NCBI GenBank assembly: GCA_031177735.1
Contig: JAPSKJ010000092.1
Location: 1 to 7,847 of the forward strand
Reading direction: 5' to 3'
Length of the DNA: 7,847 nt
DNA from: Nocardioides sp.
GTDB lineage: Bacteria > Actinomycetota > Actinomycetes > Propionibacteriales > Nocardioidaceae
This document shows positions 1 to 7,176 of this stretch, piece after piece. Both the position numbers and the translations under genes were made by a program. Under the pieces are notes generated by a model. The model made no database searches and was not told the DNA's origin. It worked only from the letters and a program-made list of their open reading frames with translations. Positions within the stretch are counted from its first letter, which is position 1. Each line of letters starts with the position of its first letter.

Positions 1-495
1 CCGCAAGCCCTGCACGCCGTCGGGCTCGGCACCGCCGACATCGACCTGGTCGTCAACTGCCACCTGCACTTCGACCACATCGGCGGCAACCCCCTGCTGC
101 CGGGCCGGCCGATCCACTGCCAGCGGATCGAGCTCGAGGCGGCCCGCACGACCGACTACACGGTCCCGGAGCTGGTCGACTTCGCGGGGGCCTCCTACGA
201 GCTGCTCGACGGCGAGGCGGAGATCGCGCCGGGCGTCCACGTGATCCCGACGCCGGGCCACGTCGACGGCCACCAGGCCGTCGTCCTGGAGTGCGCCGAC
301 GGCTCCGTCGTCCTGGCCGGTCAGACCCACGACACGGCGTCCCTGTGGAGCGCCGACGCTCTTGCCGCCCTCGCACCGAGCCTGGGCCACGAGCCGCCGC
401 TGCCCGCCGCGCCGCCGTGGATGGAGCGTCTCCTGGCGTTCGACCCGCGGCGGGTCTACTTCGCTCACGACGCGTCGGTGTGGATGCCCCACTGA
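1..495 (+). CDS. MBL-fold metallo-hydrolase, AHL-lactonase-like (5'-truncated)
   Basis: The last 164 residues of a metallo-beta-lactamase-fold hydrolase; the N-terminus lies outside the window. The metal-binding motif HLHFDH is at visible residues 21-26, followed by Gly-Gly as is usual in the family. A second ligand histidine is in TPGHVDGH (H87), and a C-terminal YFAHD supplies a further histidine (H156). This arrangement resembles the N-acyl-homoserine lactonase branch (AiiA/AttM type), cytoplasmic enzymes that open lactone rings or hydrolyse related esters. One oddity is that the strand that normally ends in Gly-Asp, with the bridging aspartate, reads LAGQTHD here, so Gln108 sits where Asp is expected. 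The true substrate cannot be read from sequence, and quorum quenching is only one possibility. The gene ends 27 nt before the convergent stop of the LLM oxidoreductase, so the two are not co-transcribed. The fold is secure; the substrate is not. Confidence 0.88.
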   Translation, partial: PQALHAVGLGTADIDLVVNCHLHFDHIGGNPLLPGRPIHCQRIELEAARTTDYTVPELVDFAGASYELLDGEAEIAPGVHVIPTPGHVDGHQAVVLECADGSVVLAGQTHDTASLWSADALAALAPSLGHEPPLPAAPPWMERLLAFDPRRVYFAHDASVWMPH

Positions 496-522
496 CGGCA
501 CGGCCGGCCGGGCGATCCCCGA

Positions 523-1509
523 TCAGGGCGCGGCTGCGCGCAGCTTCTCCAGCAGCGGTCGTGCCGCCTCGTCGAGGAACCGCTGCTGCAGCCGGTCGCC
601 GACCTGCACCAGCGCGATGTCGGTGAAGCCGGCCTTCCAGTACGCCGACACGGACTCCACGATCGCGTCCAGATCGGGTCCGCACGGGATGGAGGAGGCG
701 ACGTCCTCGGGCCGGACGAACTGGCTGGCTGCCGCGAAGCCGGCGGGCGTGGGCAGGTCCGCGTTGACCGACCAGCCGCCGGCGAACCAGCGGAACTGCT
801 CGTGGGCCAGCGCGGTGCCCTCCTCCTCGCTGGGCGCCCAGCAGATCGGGATCTGACCGATGGCGCGGGCCTGGTCGCCGATCCGCTTGGCACCCTCGAC
901 GGCGTTCCACCCGTCGACGATCTCGGCGGACGGCTCGACGGCGATGAGGTGGTCCGCGATCGGAGCGAGCGCCTCGATGGCCCGCTCCCCGGCGACGGCG
1001 GCGCCGATCTCGACCGGCTGGTCGGGCAGGTCCCACACGCGCGCCGAGTCGACCTGGAAGAACTCGCCGCGGTGGTCGATCAGCTCCCCGGTGTGCAGCC
1101 GGCGGATGATCTCCACCGCCTCGACGAGCATCGCGTGCCGGGTCTGGAGCGCAGGCCAGCCGCGGCCGACGACGTGCTCGTTGAGGTTCTCCCCGGCGCC
1201 GACGCCGAGCACGAAGCGGCCCTGCGACAGCACCCCGAGGGTCGCGGCCTGCTGGGCGACGACAGCGGGGTGGTAGCGCATCGTCGGGCAGGTCACGTAG
1301 GTCATCAGCCCCACCCGTTCAGTCGCGTGCGCGACCGCGCCGAGCATCGTCCAGGCGTGCGGCGCGTGCCCCTGCTCGGTCAGCCAGGGGGAGAAGTGGT
1401 CGCTGGAGACCTCGAAGTCGAAGCCGACCTCCTCGGCGGCCACCGCGTAGCGCACCAGCTCACGCGGGCCGCTCTGCTCGGTCATCAGCGTGTATCCGAA
1501 CCTCGTCAT
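523..1509 (-). CDS. LLM-class F420-dependent oxidoreductase (FGD-like, TIGR03557-type)
   Basis: A 328-residue TIM-barrel enzyme of the luciferase-like (LLM) family that probably uses the deazaflavin F420 for hydride transfer in the cytoplasm. The N-terminus MTRFGYTLMTEQ and the block SSDHFSPWLTEQGHAPHAW (residues 35-53) are typical of relatives of F420-dependent glucose-6-phosphate dehydrogenase. GVGAGENLNE (102-111) matches that enzyme's active-site loop. Asp37, His38, Trp42 and Glu107 line up with Mycobacterium FGD1 Asp39, His40, Trp44 and Glu109 (recalled numbering). The region that carries a glucose-6-phosphate phosphate-binding lysine in FGD1 reads VEPSAEIVDG here, without lysine, so glucose-6-phosphate is an unlikely substrate. 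The ATG at 1509 is chosen because family homology begins there. A GTG 36 nt upstream would add 12 unconserved residues. The gene is divergent from the protease gene and convergent with the hydrolase gene. A 14-bp palindrome lies just ahead of the start codon. The family call is firm; the substrate is unknown. Confidence 0.9.
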   Translation of the reverse strand: MTRFGYTLMTEQSGPRELVRYAVAAEEVGFDFEVSSDHFSPWLTEQGHAPHAWTMLGAVAHATERVGLMTYVTCPTMRYHPAVVAQQAATLGVLSQGRFVLGVGAGENLNEHVVGRGWPALQTRHAMLVEAVEIIRRLHTGELIDHRGEFFQVDSARVWDLPDQPVEIGAAVAGERAIEALAPIADHLIAVEPSAEIVDGWNAVEGAKRIGDQARAIGQIPICWAPSEEEGTALAHEQFRWFAGGWSVNADLPTPAGFAAASQFVRPEDVASSIPCGPDLDAIVESVSAYWKAGFTDIALVQVGDRLQQRFLDEAARPLLEKLRAAAP

Positions 1510-1513
1510 GCGG

Positions 1514-1527
1514 GCCGGGTACCCGGC
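1514..1527. repeat. 14-bp perfect palindrome upstream of the LLM oxidoreductase start
   Basis: The sequence GCCGGGTACCCGGC is a perfect inverted repeat with no spacer, ending 4 nt before the ATG of the minus-strand oxidoreductase. It occupies the place where a Shine-Dalgarno or a leaderless -10 box would be, and no good Shine-Dalgarno is visible nearby. It could be an operator for a dimeric repressor, or it could be chance in GC-rich DNA. Function is inferred only. Confidence 0.3.
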
Positions 1528-1630
1528 GGGCGGGGATCGGATCACGTGCGCGGCGTGAGACCTGGGTGAACGATCAGGGTTCCTCCCATCGCCGTCTCAA
1601 CCGGCGCCACCGGCTGCCGATGGGCCCTGT

Positions 1631-2644
1631 GTGGCCCCACACCGCCGTACGCCGTCCGGGCGCCGTCCCTGCGTCGCCGCACTGATCCTCGGCCTGGTCG
1701 CCCTGCTCACCGGCCAGCTCCTCGGGCCGACGGGAGCGTCGGCGGCGCCCGCCGCGGTTCCCGGGGCGCTCTCCCTGGTGGCCTCGCGCGACGCGGTCGT
1801 CGTGGACACGCCGGTCACCCTGCGCGGCCGAGCTCCGGCGGCCGGCCTCGCGGTGAGCCTGGACCTCCACACCGCGACCGGGTGGCAGCCGGTGGGATCC
1901 ACCACGACCGCCACGGACGGGTCCTTCCAGCTGGCCGCGCCGACGTGGTTCTACGGCCGGCACGTGCTGCGGGCCAGTGTGACGGCGAGCGGCGTCACGC
2001 CGGCGGCGTACTCGCCGGAGGTCACCGTCACGGTGCGGCCGCCCTACCGCCCGCGCGGCGGTCCGAGCAGCTGGCGGCTCCTGGAGCCGATGCCGGTGCG
2101 TTGGGACCCGTGCACCCCGATCCCCTACCAGGTGAACCTGCGCGGCGCCCCGCGCGGCGCGCTCCGCACCCTGGCCGAGGCGCTGCGCCGGGTGCGGCAG
2201 GCCACCGGCCTGACCTTCACCTACGCCGGTCGCACCCGCGCGGTCCCGTGGGCCGCCGCGGGCAGGAGCCCGGCCGAGACGCCCGACTACGGGTTCGCGA
2301 TCGCGTGGTCCACGCCGCGCACGGTGCCCGACATCGCGGGGCGCACCCTGGCCCTCGCCGGCTCCTCGATCCGCACCATCGCGCACGGCGACGGGTGGAC
2401 GAGCGCCTACTACACCGGCGGCCTCGTCATCGACCGCACGCAGCCGACCCTCCCGGGCTTCCGTAAGGGCATCAGCCTCGGCTACGTCCTGATGCACGAG
2501 ATCGGCCATCTGCTCGGCCTCGACCACGTCGAGGACCCGGCCGCCCTCATGGCCGCGAGCGTCTCAGCGCGCAGCGTCCCTCAGTACGGCGCCGGCGACC
2601 TCGCCGGGCTCGCCCAGATCGGGCTCGCCGCCGGCTGCTTGTGA
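1631..2644 (+). CDS. secreted matrixin-type zinc metalloprotease with N-terminal Ig-like region
   Basis: A 337-residue predicted exported protein. It starts with a signal peptide: basic residues near 5-12, a hydrophobic core near 14-26, and probable cleavage after the ASA around 36-38. Residues about 45-135 look like a beta-sandwich Ig-like region, with phrases such as DTPVTLRGRAP and TDGSFQLAAPTWFYGRH. From about 150 to the end lies a metzincin catalytic domain. Its zinc motif is HEIGHLLGLDH (289-299; ligands H289, H293, H299, base E290). Ala-Leu-Met (305-307) follows as a plausible Met-turn, the spacing expected for matrixins. The mature part has exactly two cysteines, C161 (in RWDPC) and C336 (second-last residue), which could form a disulfide. 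Gene start: the GTG at 1631 is the only reasonable in-frame start and gives a complete signal peptide, but its Shine-Dalgarno is weak. No membrane anchor follows the signal peptide, so secretion is expected. The protein substrate is unknown. Confidence 0.85.
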   Translation: MAPHRRTPSGRRPCVAALILGLVALLTGQLLGPTGASAAPAAVPGALSLVASRDAVVVDTPVTLRGRAPAAGLAVSLDLHTATGWQPVGSTTTATDGSFQLAAPTWFYGRHVLRASVTASGVTPAAYSPEVTVTVRPPYRPRGGPSSWRLLEPMPVRWDPCTPIPYQVNLRGAPRGALRTLAEALRRVRQATGLTFTYAGRTRAVPWAAAGRSPAETPDYGFAIAWSTPRTVPDIAGRTLALAGSSIRTIAHGDGWTSAYYTGGLVIDRTQPTLPGFRKGISLGYVLMHEIGHLLGLDHVEDPAALMAASVSARSVPQYGAGDLAGLAQIGLAAGCL

Positions 2645-2654
2645 CCGGCGTCTG

Positions 2655-2671
2655 CGCCCGCCGTCCGGGCG
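2655..2671 (+). terminator. putative terminator hairpin after the metalloprotease gene
   Basis: CGCCCG and CGGGCG form a perfect 6-bp stem around a 5-nt loop (CCGTC), beginning 10 nt after the protease stop codon. No T-tract follows, which is common in high-GC actinobacteria. The position, between the end of one gene and the promoter of the next, supports a terminator role, but short GC hairpins arise easily in this DNA. Confidence 0.35.
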
Positions 2672-2727
2672 ACCGCGCTGTGCCGCGTGGCCGGCGACTC
2701 CGGTGTGGGTGTGACGCGGGCCACCAC

Positions 2728-2740
2728 TAGCATCGCCGGC

Positions 2741-2741
<1 letters not shown>
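2728..2741 (+). promoter_or_regulatory. putative leaderless promoter of the acyl-CoA carboxylase operon
   Basis: TAGCAT at 2728-2733 fits the actinobacterial -10 pattern TAnnnT. It is followed by exactly 7 nt before the ATG at 2741, which would place transcription initiation on the A of the start codon. No convincing -35 hexamer is seen (GTGGGT at 2705-2710 is the best at 17-bp spacing), and no Shine-Dalgarno precedes the ATG, both consistent with a leaderless mRNA. AT-rich hexamers are scarce in this DNA, which adds weight. Confidence 0.5.
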
Positions 2742-4306
<1,565 letters not shown>

Positions 4307-4315
4307 GGCACCGAC

Positions 4316-6208
4316 ATGACTGACTCCACCAGCGTCCGCGTCGAGTCCCGTCTCGAGACCGTGCTCGTCGCCAACCGCGGCGAGATCGCCCTGCGCATCT
4401 TCCGCACCTGCCGCCGCCTGGGGCTGCGCACCGTCGCCGTGCACACCGATGCCGACGCGCACGCGCCGCACACCCGGGCGGCCGACCACGCCGTCCGCGT
4501 CGGCAGCTACCTCGACATCGATCAGATCGTGGCCGCCGCCGGGGAGGCCGACGCGACCGCGGTCCACCCCGGCTACGGCTTCCTCTCGGAGAACGCCGCC
4601 TTCGCCCGCGCCGTGCAGCGGGCCGGCCTGGTCTGGGTCGGCCCGCCGCCGGAGGCGATGGAGGCGATGGCCCGCAAGGACCACGCCCGCGAGATCGCCG
4701 TGGCGGCCGGCGTGCCGGTCGTGCCCCGCGGTGAGGAGGCGGGGTTCCCCGTGCTGGTCAAGGCCGCTGCGGGCGGCGGTGGCAAGGGCATGCGGGTGGT
4801 GCGCAGCGAGGCCGACCTGGCCGAGGCGCGCGCCGCGGCCGCCCGCGAGGCGGCCGGCGCGTTCGGCGACGACACCCTGCTGGTCGAGAAGTACGTCGAG
4901 CGTGGCCGGCACATCGAGGTGCAGGTCTTCGGTGACAGCCACGGCACGGTGCTCCACCTCGGCACCCGCGACTGCAGCGCCCAGCGGCGGCACCAGAAGG
5001 TGGTGGAGGAGGCGCCGGCGCCCACCCTCACCCAGGCGCAGCATGACCTGGTCACGCAGAGCGCCGTCGCCCTGGCACGCCAGGTCGGCTACACCGGCGC
5101 GGGCACCGTCGAGTTCCTCCTCGACGACTCCGACGGGGCGGCGTACTTCCTGGAGATGAACACCCGCCTCCAGGTCGAGCATCCGGTCACCGAGGCGATC
5201 ACCGGGCTGGACCTGGTCGAGCTGCAGCTGCGCGTGGCCGCCGGTGAGCCGCTCGGCCTGCGCCAGGACGAGGTGACCTTCTCCGGGCACGCGATCGAGG
5301 TGCGGATCTACGCGGAGGACCCCTACGCGGGCTTCCTGCCCCAGGCCGGCACGGCGAGCCTGGTGCGCTGGCCGGCCGGGGTCCGGGTCGACCACGCGCT
5401 GGAGAGCGGACAGGTGGTGAGCACGTCGTACGACCCCATGCTCGGCAAGGTGGTCGTGCACGCGCCGGACCGCGAGGCGGCGCGCCGTCGGCTGGTCGCC
5501 GCGCTCGACGAGACCGGCATCCTCGGCATCACCACCAACACCGGGTTCCTGCGCTGGCTGGTCGCCTCGGAGGAGTTCCGCGGCGCGACGGTGCACACCG
5601 CCTGGCTCGACACGGTCGCCCTCGAACCCCCGTCCGCCGACCTCGCCCGGATCTGCGTCGCGTGGGTCAGCGCCATGCTCGCGGCCGGGCACGATGCGGG
5701 CCACCCGTTCCAGGCCGACGGCTGGCGAGCCGGCGCCGAGCCCGCCCCGACCGTGGTCGACCTGGACCGCCCGGTCGTGGTCGACCGGCGCGCCGGCACG
5801 GTGGACGGCGTGGCGGTGCGCGAGCACGCCGCGGCCGACCATCTGCTCGAGCTGTCCGTCGACGGCCATCGGCAGCGTGCGGTCGTCAACGTGCAGCCGC
5901 ACCGCGCCGACGTCGCCCACCGAGGTCAGTGGTTCGACCTCGCACCGCCCGACCCCGCGGCCGCCCACGGGCCGGTGCTCAGCGACGGCTCGGTGGCGAG
6001 CCCCATGCCCGGCACCGTGCTCGACGTGCGGGTGGCGGTCGGCGACGCGGTCGAGGAGGGCCAGGTGCTCGGCGTGGTCGAGGCGATGAAGATGGAGCTG
6101 GCGATCACGGCCCCGGTGACCGGGGTGGTCACCAGCGTCGGCGCCGAGAAGGGCGCCCAGGTGCCGCTGGGCCACCTGCTCTTCGAGGTGGAGGCGGCCG
6201 ATGCGTAG
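4316..6208 (+). CDS. liuD: acyl-CoA carboxylase alpha subunit: biotin carboxylase plus biotin carrier, probable 3-methylcrotonyl-CoA carboxylase
   Basis: A 630-residue subunit that carboxylates its own biotin using ATP and bicarbonate and delivers the group to the beta subunit. The biotin carboxylase N-domain begins at VLVANRGEIALRIF (16-29). The ATP-grasp region has the glycine-rich loop KAAAGGGGKGMRVV (149-162), RRHQKVVEEAP (224-234) and EMNTRLQVEHPVTE (280-293). K228, R284 and E288 correspond to E. coli AccC K238, R292 and E296. The C-terminal carboxylase domain spans about 325-435, with IYAEDP near 331. A divergent linker/BT-like region (about 450-555) is followed by the biotin carrier from SPMPGTV (562) with EAMKM at 589-593, so K592 is the biotinylated lysine. 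The stretch between K121 and K149 is about 15 residues shorter than in E. coli AccC. The length is at the short end for methylcrotonyl-CoA carboxylase alpha chains. The 3' end overlaps the lyase gene by 8 nt. Confidence 0.93.
   Translation: MTDSTSVRVESRLETVLVANRGEIALRIFRTCRRLGLRTVAVHTDADAHAPHTRAADHAVRVGSYLDIDQIVAAAGEADATAVHPGYGFLSENAAFARAVQRAGLVWVGPPPEAMEAMARKDHAREIAVAAGVPVVPRGEEAGFPVLVKAAAGGGGKGMRVVRSEADLAEARAAAAREAAGAFGDDTLLVEKYVERGRHIEVQVFGDSHGTVLHLGTRDCSAQRRHQKVVEEAPAPTLTQAQHDLVTQSAVALARQVGYTGAGTVEFLLDDSDGAAYFLEMNTRLQVEHPVTEAITGLDLVELQLRVAAGEPLGLRQDEVTFSGHAIEVRIYAEDPYAGFLPQAGTASLVRWPAGVRVDHALESGQVVSTSYDPMLGKVVVHAPDREAARRRLVAALDETGILGITTNTGFLRWLVASEEFRGATVHTAWLDTVALEPPSADLARICVAWVSAMLAAGHDAGHPFQADGWRAGAEPAPTVVDLDRPVVVDRRAGTVDGVAVREHAAADHLLELSVDGHRQRAVVNVQPHRADVAHRGQWFDLAPPDPAAAHGPVLSDGSVASPMPGTVLDVRVAVGDAVEEGQVLGVVEAMKMELAITAPVTGVVTSVGAEKGAQVPLGHLLFEVEAADA
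6190..6194 (+). promoter_or_regulatory. Shine-Dalgarno of HMG-CoA lyase inside the alpha-subunit gene
   Basis: GGAGG lies 6 nt before the ATG at 6201, within the last codons of the alpha subunit. It is the strongest ribosome-binding site in the window. It fixes the lyase start and supports coupled translation across the 8-nt overlap. Confidence 0.65.
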
Positions 6209-7145
6209 CCCGCAGGTCGTCCGCGACCCGGCGCTGCCGGAGCGGGTGACGATCTACGAGGTCGGCCCCCGCGACGGGCTGCAGAACGAAGCCACCGTCG
6301 TGCCGGCCGAGGTGAAGGTGGAGTTCATCCGCAGGCTCCTGGCCGCCGGCCTGCCCGTGGTCGAGGCGACCAGCTTCGTCCACCCCAGGTGGGTGCCCCA
6401 GCTCGCCGACGCCGCCGAGGTGATGGCGGCGCTGGGGGAGGCCGGTCGCCCGCTGCCGGTGCTGGTGCCCAACGAGCGCGGCCTCGACCGTGCGCTGGAG
6501 CTCGGCCTGCGCCACGTGGCGATCTTCGGGAGTGCGACCGAGACCTTCGCCCGGCGCAACCTCAACCGCTCGCTCGACGAGCAGTTCGCGATGTTCGAGC
6601 CCGTCGTGGCCCGCGCCCGCGAGGCCGGGCTCGACGTGCGGGCCTACGTCTCGATGTGCTTCGGCGACCCGTGGGAGGGCGACGTCGCGGTCGACCAGGT
6701 CGTCGCGGTGGGCAAGCGGCTCTTCGACCTCGGCGCCTCGCAGCTCTCCCTCGGTGACACCATCGGCGTCGGCACCGCCGGACACGTCACCGCGCTGCTG
6801 GATGCGTTCAACGCCGCCGGCCTGCCCGACGGCGTCCTCGCGATGCACTTCCACGACACCTACGGCCAGGCGCTCACCAACGCGCTGGCCGCGCTGCGCC
6901 ACGGGGTCACCACCTTCGACGCCAGTGCGGGCGGGCTGGGCGGGTGCCCCTATGCCGAGTCCGCGACCGGCAACCTCGCCACCGAGGACCTGGTGTGGAT
7001 GCTGCACGGGCTCGGCATCGAGACCGGGGTCTCGCTGCCGGCGCTGGTCGAGACCAGCGTCTGGATGGCCGGGCGGCTCGGGCGGCCCTCGCCCAGCCGG
7101 GTGGTCAACGCCGTGGGGAACGCCCCGGCGGACACCTCCGCGTGA
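6201..7145 (+). CDS. mvaB: hydroxymethylglutaryl-CoA lyase
   Basis: A 314-residue TIM-barrel lyase that cleaves 3-hydroxy-3-methylglutaryl-CoA into acetyl-CoA and acetoacetate, the last step of leucine degradation (also called liuE). The N-terminal active-site block YEVGPRDGLQNE (19-30) supplies R24 and D25, and MHFHDTYGQ (215-223) supplies the metal-binding histidines H216 and H218. SAGGLGGCPYAESATGN (242-258) is a near match to the family signature and carries the catalytic cysteine C249. GDTIGVGT lies between these blocks. The length agrees with bacterial and mitochondrial HMG-CoA lyases (about 300-325 residues). Where many relatives have GCPYEG, this protein has GDPWEG (D156), and the signature's usual Val-Ala is Ala-Gly; both look like lineage variants because all catalytic residues are kept. 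The start is set by a strong GGAGG 6 nt upstream. The gene is the last of the three-gene unit; the next gene converges 18 nt away. Confidence 0.93.
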   Translation: MRSPQVVRDPALPERVTIYEVGPRDGLQNEATVVPAEVKVEFIRRLLAAGLPVVEATSFVHPRWVPQLADAAEVMAALGEAGRPLPVLVPNERGLDRALELGLRHVAIFGSATETFARRNLNRSLDEQFAMFEPVVARAREAGLDVRAYVSMCFGDPWEGDVAVDQVVAVGKRLFDLGASQLSLGDTIGVGTAGHVTALLDAFNAAGLPDGVLAMHFHDTYGQALTNALAALRHGVTTFDASAGGLGGCPYAESATGNLATEDLVWMLHGLGIETGVSLPALVETSVWMAGRLGRPSPSRVVNAVGNAPADTSA

Positions 7146-7147
7146 CG

Positions 7148-7176
7148 GCCGGCCTGGCGCCGATCAGGCGTCCGGC
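7148..7176. terminator. possible bidirectional terminator hairpin between convergent genes
   Basis: GCCGG (7148-7152) can pair with CCGGC (7172-7176), and inside it CCTG (7153-7156) with CAGG (7165-7168), giving a 9-bp stem with a 3-nt bulge on one side. It spans the 18-nt gap between the convergent lyase and RimK-like genes and the last codons of the latter. There is no T-tract. The position is right but the structure is imperfect. Confidence 0.25.

Noticed and set aside
496..530. Hairpin between the convergent hydrolase and oxidoreductase genes
   Set aside because: Only a GGCCGGCC palindrome and broken 3-bp pairings are present; not enough to call a terminator.
1509..1545. GTG at 1545 as the start of the LLM oxidoreductase
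   Set aside because: It would add MIRSPPAGYPAR, unlike the family, which begins at the MTRFGYTLM-type sequence. The GGAGG on that strand is about 36 nt too far upstream to serve it.
1561..1605. Possible promoter for the oxidoreductase (TTGAGA on the minus strand) and GAAC/GTTC inverted arms
   Set aside because: No matching -10 hexamer lies at 16-18 bp spacing, and the 4-bp arms are too short to stand out from chance.
1620..1630. ATG at 1620 as the metalloprotease start
   Set aside because: It is in a different reading frame from the protease. Only the GTG at 1631 gives the in-frame signal peptide.
2687..2740. GTG at 2687 as the start of the carboxylase beta subunit
   Set aside because: The extra 18 residues are unlike the family, and the -10-like TAGCAT falls inside this extension, pointing to the ATG at 2741.
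4651..4668. Tandem 9-bp repeat GGAGGCGAT x2
   Set aside because: It simply encodes Glu-Ala-Met twice within a conserved helix region of the biotin carboxylase; there is no sign of a regulatory or mobile repeat.
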